A DNA stretch of 64,000 nt from positions 248,001 to 312,000 of the forward strand of contig NW_026570250.1 in NCBI RefSeq assembly GCF_019649055.1, read 5' to 3'. This document shows positions 24,605 to 35,400 of the stretch, in pieces. The notes beneath the pieces were generated by a model. The model was not told the DNA's origin, searched no databases, and saw only the letters and a list, made by a program, of their open reading frames with translations. A program made the translations under genes and the position numbers. Within the stretch, counting starts at the first letter, position 1. Each line of letters begins with the position of its first letter. Source of the stretch: Paramacrobiotus metropolitanus. Lineage: Eukaryota > Tardigrada > Eutardigrada > Parachela > Macrobiotidae.

Positions 24605-26703
24605 ATGGCCACCAGACGAAATCTTCCCCAGTCCGAATACGCGAAACAGCGCAAAAATCTGCTTCGCGTTTGTGGGTAGGTCTGCTATGCTGCACGAGCG
24701 TATTGTGCGATACATCTGGTCGTCTGTTCAACTTTTAAAAACATTTTTTACTCCGTTTTCAGAATGGCTTTGAAAAGTGTAGTGGATAAATACTGTTTCG
24801 AAGGTGTGCTTAGCGATGCGGATACGGATGTGCGAAATTTACTGGTTATTCTGGAGAATATCTTAATGCATCGGTGCAAATCTCAAGGTGAAACTTCTGG
24901 ACGATTTGAATACAGTTCTGTTATTTGAATTTTGAATAATGAGTAATCTAGTTGGACTACAGCTGTGTACGATTGGTATAGGAGTGAAGTGGTTTTCGGA
25001 AGAGACCCCTTCATTTTGGCCCTGCGTAGTTGCGTTGTGCTCCAAGATGAAGCGCAGTTGTGTGCCGTGCATTGCCGAAATGGGCAGCAGTTTTTCGGGA
25101 TTAGCACTGGTAATTCAGCCTTCGTCCATTACACTTTATAATGCTTCCACGATAACGGACCGCTTAGTAAAAAAAGATTTGTCCAATTTTTCGCAACTAT
25201 TATTATTGTGACACGGTGGATGGAAAACGGATATGTTTTCAGGGGCGTATTTTTCTCCAAATGGCACTGATGGAGCGTCGGCTGTCGGAATATCTCGGTG
25301 AAATGGTGGCCTCGGAATCCCGAGATGCCATGCTCCGGACATACGAAGCCGATGCGTTCATGCTGAAGGACGAAGGCGCTGCACTACCGCACATGTGTTT
25401 GGGACTGAATGCTATCGACTTCAGGTATTTCTATTTACTTTTATTCTCGTATAATTATGTGCTCCTAATGTCGCAAAAGCATGTTTTGTAAATCAGAGCA
25501 TGAAGCTCGAGTTCGTTTGCAGTTTTGATTAGGTGAAATTACCCGATTTTGTTAAACAGGATTTAAGATTTAATGCATAAAGTTCCTTGGAACCTATAAT
25601 TTTAAACTGTTGCTTTCCATACTTTTGCCCGTGAAGGTGTTAGAAAACAGCGCATTTCCCACGTGTGTAAATTGCTTTCTTTTTTGAACAGTTTTTGTCC
25701 AAAAGGGGAAGCCCTGACATATCCATATGTGCCATGCATTGATTTTGCACCGTACTTGGATTTTACGCCATGGTAATTCATAGAAAAATCTTTTGTAATT
25801 GACGTTGCCGATATTTTGAATGAATCAGTGTCTTGTAGTTCTCAAGCTGTTCTGGATGACGAACATGAACAGGCTGTTTTGAATGGTGAAATCGAAAGAA
25901 CGGAAATCTGCACCGATCAACAAGGCCCGGCAAATGAGGCCGATTGGAAAACAAAATATCAGAAATTATACCTTAAATTCAAAGATCTCTCCCATCAGAA
26001 GGTAACAGGAGCTAATGTTCACAGAGCTAATGTTATTTTCTTGGATAAAATACAATTTCAAGCACTGGCTTGGATATTAAATCCTGACACACTGTTATGT
26101 ATTCTGCAGAATTATGCCGAAGAAATGCTAAATCTCAAGCAAGAACGCATCGAAAAATTGGAGAGCGAACTAGCGAATTATCGCGTTGATCTGGATACGG
26201 AGCGGATATCCCATCAGCGCGATGTCGGCAGCCTCCAGGAAGTAGTCATGGAGTTGCAGACCCAAATGTGAGTGGGAACGTTAAAATAGTCTTTTTCGGA
26301 TTCTTCTTTGTCTCTGTGTCTTTCCTGTGTAATTGTCTTACGTCGGTCTGTCGTTTCGTCGTGCCATAGTCGATCAGGACGAGAAAGAAGTGTCAGTGAT
26401 CGACGCCGTTTGGAACTGTATCTCACAGGTCTCTCAACGAGTGGGAAATTCCATGAAGCTATTGCACTGGAAGACATGACGCATCAGCGAAGATTGTCGC
26501 TCACCAGCAGCTTTGATAACGGTCGTCATGGGTCGCCTTATGGTAGCCTCTGTGATGGTGTGGACAGCGTCCGAGAAGGAGTGGATGCACTGGAACGGCT
26601 TGTCTGTACGCCGTCGCATCCGGGAAAACGCCTCGACCGTGATTCTGACAGCTTGCGACCTCTTTTTGGCTCTTCGTCCGATGTTTCGTTGCTAGATAAT
26701 TGA
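24605..26703 (+). CDS. RUNDC3: RUN domain-containing protein 3 (RPIP8-like)
   Basis: RUNDC3 proteins are effectors associated with Rap2 and other small GTPases and act in vesicle and neuronal trafficking. Eight exons close in phase to 413 residues (human RUNDC3A is about 446): 24605-24675, 24763-24887, 24982-25109, 25243-25424, 25692-25772, 25839-26001, 26110-26267, 26370-26703. The RUN domain (about 15-220) shows QRKNLLRVC, LLVILENILMHR, the WF..FW segment, FLQMALMERRLSEYL and the FCPKGEAL/CIDFAPYL blocks in RUNDC3 order. A coiled coil follows (MLNLKQERIEKLESELAN then REV-type LQEVVMELQTQ), then a Ser-rich tail with an RRLSLTSS segment like the vertebrate RRHSFMS site. The start ATG sits in AAACATGG and gives MATRRNLPQ, just ahead of the RUN domain. 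Assignment is strong. Confidence 0.92.
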
Positions 26704-27306
26704 GTTGGTCGCACTATATTTTCCAGTATTTTACTTTTTATTGAAATTTTTCGGTGTTTTAAAAGATTCGCCTTTTTGAGTTTTGATTCGGCTTCCGCTT
26801 TTAATGTGATCTTGAAATGTTTTGGCTTGCCTGCATGCCAAACAGCTCACACCTTTTTTGTGGCTTTCTGTTTAATAGCTCAACGTGGATACCATCACGT
26901 CTTTGCTTTGTTCCACATTTCTTTCTGATCGGTTGATGGCAGATGAACAGAATAATTTTGATAAGCGAATTATACGTTTTTCTGGATCTTGCTCGCGTAA
27001 CTTTGATTTTTATCCCATCGAGGTAACTGTAATCATTTTAATTTACTTTTATCTGGGTGCTTCTCGGCGTAGTCAAAAGAAAACTGTTTGTATTTGCATG
27101 TAAAACAGATTAAACCATAAAATATTATGATAATTACACATGCAGTAATTGTGCGGGTTGCGGCAGTATTTTTCAAACATCAACTCAATCAAATCTTGGA
27201 CTTCGTATTTCACCACTTCAGCAAATTGAGTGTCCCATGAGTGATAATTGCCCCATAACCCTTGCTCTAATCTTATTCGGATAATTTATCAGTTATGTTA
27301 TGGGTT
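26704..27306. other. Intergenic DNA between RUNDC3 and tRNA-Val
   Basis: About 600 bp with no coding signal. It would include the RUNDC3 3' untranslated region; no clear AATAAA was noticed close to the stop. Confidence 0.5.
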
Positions 27307-27379
27307 GTCATCGTGGTGTAGCGGTTATCACGCCTGTCTCACACACAGGAGGTCCCCGGTTCGATCCCGGGCGATGACA
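27307..27379 (+). tRNA. tRNA-Val (anticodon CAC)
   Basis: A complete 73-nt cloverleaf. The acceptor stem GTCATCG pairs perfectly with CGATGAC, the anticodon stem is CCTGT/ACAGG with loop CTCACAC (anticodon CAC), and the T arm contains GGTTCGATCCC. The 3' flank runs into a T-rich stretch, a typical Pol III terminator. No intron. Confidence 0.97.
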
Positions 27380-27404
27380 TTTTTCTTTTTTTTATTCAAG
27401 ATCA
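27380..27404 (+). terminator. Pol III terminator of tRNA-Val
   Basis: T-rich runs begin directly after the discriminator base of the tRNA, as expected for RNA polymerase III termination. Confidence 0.8.
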
Positions 27405-27717
27405 CGACTAATGCATGCGATAATTTCGTTTTCGCTAGATTGCGAGTCTAGGCATATGTTTTTTAAAAGCAGGACGTGTTTTACACTACAACATTGCCGA
27501 AAATTGCCACCAGAATTTTATTTGTATATGGCGAAGACAAGCGAACGTTTCAGAGCCATGCCAAAATAGAGCCCTTTAATCACACACATCTTCTACCTTT
27601 AATGATCCCCATTTTCCGTATTCACAGCGCGAGCATTCTTCCGGTTATAGCATATACCGGCATTAAAGCCCAAAAATGCCGCAAAAAACGCATTTCACTT
27701 CCTGCTGTTCTAATTAA
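27405..27717. other. Spacer between tRNA-Val and WDTC1
   Basis: About 310 bp containing no tRNA-like fold and no coding signal. It presumably holds the 3' untranslated region of the minus-strand WDTC1 gene. Confidence 0.45.
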
Positions 27718-30511
27718 CTATTGTTGCACGCAGTCACCCGCATGGACTATTCCAGCATGACCTTCGTTCTGATTCCCGTGAATAAACGGCGACAACAGCA
27801 TACTCCATGGGTCGGCATTCATCCTGCGCTGATTCGCATTCGTAGCCCTATTTACATCTTCAACCTGCATCCCAACAAAATTCGGTTCCTCGACTGCGAT
27901 GTTATGATCCGTCCGCTCGCTGTGCCTGGAATGTTCGTCGTCCACGGCTAAGGAGCTCCATAATCGGATTTCGCTGTCAATGCCGCTGGTGGCAATTAAA
28001 CTGGCAAAAGGGTGAGGCTGCAGGCAATTGACAATATTCGTATCACCCTTGAGAATTTTCAACAAATTTGTTGAATCACGATCCCATATGTAGAAAGACC
28101 CATCGTCGGAACCGGCCATAATAAACTGGGAGCTCTGGCCAAGAAAATTAGCTTCCTTAATGTCCGTTGTCGTATTACAATGGCCCACAAAACGCCTTTC
28201 ATAATCCACAGCCGCAGTTCTCCATGCGGTTTCCTGTTTACCCAGTCCTGCAGAGTTTTTACCACCCGCTTTTGTAGTCCCGTTTTTATGTGGAGTATTC
28301 ACAGCCGCAGCAATATCACGTTCAAGATTAACAAAAGATTCTGTTGTCAGAAGGTTCCTAAACAACATAAAACAATCAACGGACTGATAAAGGCTTTTGC
28401 AAAACTGACCCATATCCAGTTTAAAAACCCGAAACTCCGCGGAAAACAGAATAGAAAAATATTCCTGATCTGTGTAAAATACCTCTCATCGCTTGCATGC
28501 TGCATTCGAAAAAATTCCAACCATTTCTGCGCCTCTTTAGAGCGTCCAATACCGTGCAAGCTATTTATCAACCGGAAAACCGCCTTATCATTTTTCGGAT
28601 CCAGTAAAAACGCCTTGTAAGAATCCAAAAGTGCTTGATAACAATCTGTAAAAAGGGTATAAAAGTTTTCGTATTACGATACACAAAAAACCATTTCAAA
28701 GTTAAAGTACCTCCGTCCCATTTCCGCTTTAATAAAGCTACCGCGCGATTGGCGTACAGCACACTGGACGTCGCGCAATACTGCAGTGCTCGATGATACG
28801 TTTCCACGGCATGGTTGTAATCCTTCCGATGATAACAATCATTTGCTTCGTTCTTCAGCCGTTCCGCAACAGCATTCATTGTCGTCACATTCCGTCTAGA
28901 TACTTCCGGTAAGGTATCCGTACTGAAGACTTTGGCGACTTTATCATGAGAGTTCAGGTTAAACAGATAAATCTGTTCACCACCAATGTTGGACAAAATG
29001 TCTTGACCATTGGCACTAAATCGCACATCCGTTATAGCAAAACTGCGCCACTGCGTTTTCAGACGTGCCTGCCGATCAGGCAAATGGCCTGGAGTGAAAT
29101 AACGCACACAGCCTGGCGGGAGCACGCGATGGCTGTCATCGTACGGCTGATTCATTAACCACGAGTGGCGGCGGGGATATTCTTCTTGTATCATGGGATA
29201 CCTGGAAAGTGCATCAACAATCAGAAATCGTTAAAAAAATTTTATTTCTATCTCTAAAAGTTAGCTTAACCGTGCAATTCGTAAAAGGAACCGTCAAACA
29301 TGGAAGGAACGTAATTTTTCGCCTTTAAAATGGTTCGGAAAATACCGCAAACAGTGTAACTTAGCAAATACTTTATGGACTGTAGCGTCAGCATTCGTCG
29401 ATCATAAACTCTCGTATAACAATCCGTAGCCCCAACAGCCAAATATTCCATACGCACAGGATTACTGGCAATGCTCTTGATTTCCGGTGCCTGTGTGTAG
29501 GCATTGAGATTAATCAGAACATCACGGCATGAATGCTGATCACAGCGTCGCGGCTCGCGCAGATCATACTGCAGAACCAGACCATCCTCCCCCGCACTCC
29601 AGAATACCGAAGGACTGTCCAGCGATGTAGCCAACCTCTTGACCCGACTGACATGGCAAGAAAACACATGCAGGACTTCTTCAAAGTTCATGTCGTGCAC
29701 ACGGACAGTCATATCCGCAGCACATGAGAGAACCATTCTGTCCGATCCATCCGGAAGAAATTTCACCCTGCAAATGATAAGCAGCAGGAATGTCAGAGCC
29801 ACCTATAAGGCTATAACGATAATTTTGCGCTGCAGAAATTGTCAAACAAAAATACAGAGTAGTCAGTAGCGTTTTAACCCGTAACAGTCAATTTTAATTA
29901 CTGTACAGTACTTACAGTACATATGATGCGTCGTTGTGTAATTAAAGAAATGTGCTGAACAATTTACAGTACAGCCGCCATCATTCATGCTCCTAGTCAG
30001 TGGTGCTTAAATTTAGCCTTAAAATAACCTCAACGTTTTAAACTGTTATCATACGCATACCCAGAACAATTTACAGTACAATTAATATTAGAGTCGCCAT
30101 CATTCATGCCCGTAGTCAGTAGTGCTTAAAATAACATCAGCGCTCTAAACTGTTATCACTCGCATACCCAAAAATATTCCCCAGATGCCCACTGTTGATA
30201 ACATGCGCGGACCGTCTGGGGTGAGGTAGAAACGGTTTCCATATGCGAATTTTACAGTCATCGCTGCCGCTGGCCAGCAGGCTGCCGTCCTGACTCCATT
30301 CGAGACAGTTAACGCAACCTTCGTGTCCTCGCAGCTCGCCCGAGAGTCCCAGTCGTGCAACCAAATCATCCGTGAACTGTTGACGAATTCGCACTTGTTC
30401 ATGGCTTAATAAGCCCAGCTGTCGTTCGAAAGAAACAGCAACACTGTTTCGAATCCCGAAGGGTCCATAGGGACTTCGGTGCTGTGACCAGATATCATGT
30501 GGGAAATCCAT
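27718..30511 (-). CDS. WDTC1: WD40 and TPR protein WDTC1 (DCAF9 / adipose)
   Basis: WDTC1 is a substrate receptor of the CUL4-DDB1 ubiquitin ligase and a conserved regulator of fat storage (Drosophila adipose). Five exons close in phase to 677 residues, the same length as human WDTC1: 30168-30511, 29372-29767, 28711-29201, 28483-28645, 27718-28357. N-terminal WD40 repeats include ELRGHEGCVNCLEWSQDG and SGSDDCKIRIW. A central TPR block follows (CYHRKDYNHAVETYHRALQY, YANRAVALLKRKWDG). C-terminal WD repeats carry GHCNTTTDIKEANF, GSDDGSFYIWD and IVNCLQPHP, ending in the diagnostic ANQRRMNADP. The donor at 29371 (GTATTT) was chosen because it restores phase to the exon starting at 29201. Upstream lies a short ORF ending 14 nt before the start. 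Confidence 0.95.
29958..30170. repeat. Tandem duplication of about 107 bp covering the WDTC1 intron-1 donor
   Basis: Two diverged direct copies lie at 29958-30064 and 30065-30170. Shared blocks include AACAATTTACAGTACA, CCATCATTCATGC, TAGTCAGT and AAACTGTTATCA followed by CGCATACCC. On the minus strand the copy nearer the exon contains the real exon-1 donor (GTATGC); the other carries a second GTATGC in the same context as a potential decoy donor. Confidence 0.85.
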
Positions 30512-30525
30512 TATTGTGCAGGAGA

Positions 30526-30642
30526 CTAGTATAGTTTTTCTATGGCTTCAAAGTCTAGAGAGATATGTCGATAGGTAGGTCTATAGACGATCTGTTCAGA
30601 TACATCATGAGGAGGTACATCAGTGATCAAAAACTCACTCAT
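30526..30642 (-). CDS. Upstream small ORF (38 codons) preceding WDTC1
   Basis: An ATG at 30642 opens 38 codons (starting MSEFLITDVPPHDV) and stops with TAG at 30526, leaving 14 nt before the WDTC1 ATG at 30511 in a different frame. If the WDTC1 transcript starts upstream, this is either a regulatory uORF or a small second cistron. No family is recognised. It may be chance in a short 5' leader. Confidence 0.3.
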   Translation of the reverse strand: MSEFLITDVPPHDVSEQIVYRPTYRHISLDFEAIEKLY

Positions 30643-31159
30643 AATCAGCTGTCTGCAATGCGTCGTGATTACTGTATCTGAAACGTCAAGCTTTCGCAAG
30701 GAACCAAAACCATACCGAAAAAGGAACAATTCAGTCTTTAAACAACTACAAAATCCACAGGAAGTAGAAAACCGAGGCTCTTAGGACTGGGAAGACTCAT
30801 CCATAATCGCTAAAACTCATCCATAATCGTTTTTGTAAATCAAAAATGAAAAATCTCTAATATTATTAAAAATAAACATCACTATTTTGCTACAGCAGTT
30901 GCTTTAACAGCTGTTTACCCTCGGACTTAAAACACCTGTGACGTAAGTCACGGTATTAGTGCTACCACAGGCGTACTGTATATAGTATAAACTATAAAAT
31001 CTGTACATACTACATACATAGTACATACATCCTATGCAAATTGTTGCTATAACTGTTTTAAATTGTTAATCTTCACGCTTCACGCGCAGTAAATTTGTTA
31101 CTCCATTCCAAAATAATTTTATGTATGCTATGCAGTCTTGTTTCCAAAAAAGCAAAAAG
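30643..31159. other. Spacer between WDTC1 and tRNA-Ala
   Basis: No coding signal beyond the small ORF. There is a direct repeat of ACTCATCCATAATCG near 30796 and 30815 and a short inverted repeat GTGAC-GTAA-GTCAC near 30940. It probably contains the WDTC1 promoter and leader. Confidence 0.45.
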
Positions 31160-31232
31160 TGGAGATGCGGGGTATCGATCCCCGTACCTCTCGCATGCTA
31201 AGCGAGCGCTCTACCATTTGAGCTACATCCCC
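31160..31232 (-). tRNA. tRNA-Ala (anticodon AGC)
   Basis: Read on the minus strand this is a full cloverleaf starting GGGGATGTAGCTC. The acceptor stem pairs with CATCTCC (one G-U). The anticodon stem is CTCGC/GCGAG with loop TTAGCAT (anticodon AGC). The T arm GGGG-ATCGATA-CCCC is the form typical of animal tRNA-Ala. Downstream on the minus strand is a T-rich stretch (CTTTTTGCTTTTTT), a Pol III terminator. Confidence 0.97.
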
Positions 31233-32468
31233 AGTGTTAAATTATTTACAGAAATTAAGCGAGGAGCTTGCGGTTAAAGAAAGAAAAATGATTTCCCGAA
31301 AACTGTTACCAATTTAATTTTCCTTCAAAATCTTATTGCTACTAACGTAGTATTAATAAAATATCAGAATTTATGGCTGGTGGAAGCTGTAATGGGATCA
31401 CCTCATCACCCTTAGCTGCACTCTAAATACTTCCACTAGACCACTACATGTGTGCTTCGTAATTTATTGTGCAATGAGTGCAACAGTCCATCGGTCAGCA
31501 TAGTAGGCACTACAGACTGTAGACATACCGCTCCACAGTTTTGCAATTTATCCTACTCGAGTAGGATTCCGTATTTTCTTGAAATCCTTGATCTATGACG
31601 CTAAACATTGTTTGCGTAGCTGATGTTAATGTCATCTCATACTGCGTACAGTGCAGTGAGCGAATCGTAAACTTAAAGCTAATCCGGACAGTCGTGCGGT
31701 GACAACACTACAGAGAAATATTTCGTGCGATTTTTTGGATTGGAGAGCAGTACACATGGTGTGCGCCATGACTGTCCAGTTAGTTTTCGTGAGCACAGTT
31801 GCATACTTTTACGCACAATTTAGCAGATGCAAACATCCATGCACTCCAACCGTCAGATTCAAACTATCATCGTGACAAATTGTGTATTTGCAGTGATTCG
31901 GCAGTGCCCATAGGCGGCGTTCGTTCGGATTTCCGCACAACAAAACTTGTTCCTATTAATGCCGGTTATCCATGAGCAACAAGTGTTGTGATCTGCTAAT
32001 ACCATGTTGCCGAAACTCTTCGCATTAAGTTTTATGCCCGCTTGAGCAATATTTTTTATTTCCGTGTGATGTTTTATAATCATCTGTCTTGCGGAATTCT
32101 AACCAAGTAAGCCGAATAAATTAAAAAAATACACGTATTTACGAAGCGATTCAGAAATCTGGATGCACGTTGTAATATCTGTATTTGTTATGGTGAATTT
32201 AACGGTAACACATACATTTTTATGTCAACACTCAGACTTTAAGTTATTTAGTTACACTGACTAACGAAAATGGTGTTCTTGTCATTAGAATTTGAATATT
32301 TCGATTTACAGCAGTTCTTGTACTCGTAGTGCGATTGTACATGTCGTGCGACCTGTAAGCAACCGTTTACTGTACATATTACTGGGAGATTTTTTTATTT
32401 CAGTTTATTATGGTCGTGTACATGAATATTGTGCATTTTTTTCAGATTTTGGGTTATTTCCGATCAAT
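31233..32468. other. Intergenic DNA upstream of the ZIP transporter
   Basis: No gene seen. It contains an 18-nt perfect palindrome at 31550-31567 and several TACTCGTA-type octamers (one near 32318). An open frame begins upstream of the chosen ZIP start, but its first part lacks any supporting feature. Confidence 0.5.
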
Positions 32469-35400
32469 ATGGGCAAATCTCACTGCGGCCACGACGCCTG
32501 TACAATTCGAATAACAAGTATCGCTGTAATTGGTATCTGTTGCTGTTGTGCGCAGTTATGGAGCTCCGTAAATTCCCTTGCAACAGAAAACGATATTTAC
32601 GACGATGTGGCGAGATCTTTTGACGGCCAGCTAATACGTGTGACACCCGATTTCCAAAATGTAATCGACAGAGTTTTCGAGAGGCTACATTATAGCAGAA
32701 ACACGAGCGACCGTGACCACCGAGGATGTAACACTTCTCAAGTATGCAGTGTTGCTACAACCTATTACAACAATTTTTCAGTCACTTTAAAAGTGCATAA
32801 GCTTGCTTTGTATGAGCTAAGGACAATTTTTGGCGTATAAGCACAATTCGTATTAAATTTTCTGTACAAATGTTTTTAACTTTGATGAGAAGATACTGTA
32901 CAGTATACTCGTACTGTAGCGTAGTGTGTGACACTGTGAGTGGTAAATAATTAAATAATTATAGTAGACGAACAGTCAACTGACTTTTGTATGTAGTTAT
33001 TTTCTAGATTGTAATTTTATGTTTAAAGTTAACAATAAAACTTAATAATGCGATTAAATAAAAATAACTAAGTCAATCGGCTCAGTTTAGACATAAACCT
33101 TACTCCATAATTATTTATAACCATCACTGTATAAATAACCTGAACCAATATTATTATAAAATATATGTTCATTTAGTGTCTCAAAGCTGATGATGTATTT
33201 CGGTACGTTGGATACCTGCCTGGAACGGAAGTGTTAACGCCAAAGACATTTCTGACTGTGTCTCTTCCTGTCATTGTTTACACGCTGGACATTCGGTTAT
33301 TTTGCGATCGCAACATCAGTGCTTCCCTCCCGTGCAGTTCCTTTAACCAAACCACTGTCAAAGATAGAATGGACTGTTGGATCAGCATGCTGTTGAAAAA
33401 CAGCACAAGTCTTGCGGAGTCAGAGCTCAACAGGATGTTTTCGAAATTGTCGGAAATTTACAATGCTTCAGCAAATTACAACCGGTCAAACGGGGTGAGT
33501 GACGTTTGTGTATTTAATGCACTGAAATTGAAATCACTATTTTTTATGCTATTGTTTGTGAAAGCTATTTCGCGGTGTGCCCTGCCCATTGGCGTATTAA
33601 TCTCGATCGTTTTTGCAGAACATTTTACATACGTATGAACAGATAGCACAGTATGGCAGAGTATTTGAAAGTATCGGTTCGCATCGGTTAGCATCCGAAA
33701 AATAATGATTTCTGCCATAACAAAACTGTAAACGAAAGCAATCTTTCTGCTGGCTATTAATTCGTGTCAAAACGCATATTAATGCAGAAGCGACTATTAA
33801 TAATTAATCTGCAAAATTGCGCAATATTTTGAGTTGGCCAGAAAATTGTAGGAATTATACTTTGCACAGTGCTAGCTTGCAGCACACATACAGTACGTAG
33901 ATATGTGCCGTATAAATGTACGAGTATATATACTGTAAGAATTGTGGGTGAATCTGTGCATCAGCAATGACACGATTACGTTCAGTGTTTAATGAGCTTT
34001 TTCTGCCAAGCCATTTTTAATTGTCAGGATAATATTATCTTTTTTGTGCGCGCGGAAATTCCATATAAAAAAGCGCAGTTTGTGACCTACCTAACTGTAA
34101 CACTAAACATAAAAAAAAGCGGCCTAACAACGGAGAACAGTATACTGAGTATGTTTACAAGTTTTTGCAGCGTTTAGTTTTTTAATTTAATTTCAAACTA
34201 AGTTAGACGCCACAATATTGCTATCGAGACTCTGTCTTTCTTACAGCTGTACATTGACTTGTTATTATATAGACTATATTATTTTACACCTCACCATCAG
34301 ATCGAGTAATACTCGTCACACCCGTTCGGCATACCCGGAAATCTGTCTATATAGTTGCTGTATCAGCTCCACGTGGCTAAAAATAAATGTTTGATAATGT
34401 GGCCGGTGGCTGTTTTCATTTTTTTAAATCTTAAGTGTTTCGGAGAGACTGGCAACTTGGAACGCATGGAACTACGAATGTGTCACGTGCCGCATTATAA
34501 CAGTGAACCAGCATCAGATCTAGCGAGAAAAATTTTTAAAAAATAACGTATTCCAACAATAAATTGTGTACTCAGGATTTTATCACCATGGACAATCTAT
34601 TTAGGTATAAAATATTATTAGCACTCGTACGATCCAAACATTTACAAACTGAAGGCATAGCAAAAATTACGTTTGCATGCTGATACTCGTAATTATTACT
34701 ATTGTCCGCTTTCTTCCGGTCCGGTAGCCTTTACCGGTGGACGAGGGTCACGTGTTGCGGTTTTTTACCTTTTAGCTGCATGCATGCTCATTTTCAAAAT
34801 CATATTAATTATTATAACTCTAAGAAGTTAACCTGATTATACTCGTATTTAGGTTATACACGTACCCTCTATGTTCAGAAACGATCTTCGAATCCGCAAT
34901 GGCAGAGGGCTCACGAAAGACAAAGTTCCTCTTTTCTCGGCTGTTTTACTCAGCCGATTATTTCATGGTACGTGAGTTTTTTATATCGTATGTGCAGCAT
35001 TGCACTATGCTCATCGATCTACTGCAATACTGCAGAAATACATATATTTTACGGCTAGAAATTTTGATATCACGGATCGTGTCTAAGTGTCTTTCTTATT
35101 GTTAGGTGCACCGATAATTCCACAAGAAGATGCAACAAATGCTTCCGGCATTAGTTCTCAAGAAGGGGTCACGGTATATTCCGTGGAGGTTGGACGAACT
35201 GCAACAACGGGAATTCTAGAGGTGGATGCAGATCCCGAAGCATTCGTACAGTCGATATTCGACCTTGATTCCGGCAGCCGGCTGTCTGTAGAAAGTTGGT
35301 TTCACTTTGAGCTGCAACAGATATGTTCAATAAACTAAATTTGTATCTATGCTTGTTTAGAATTAACGGATATCATGCAGCACCTGAAAATTGGAAATCT

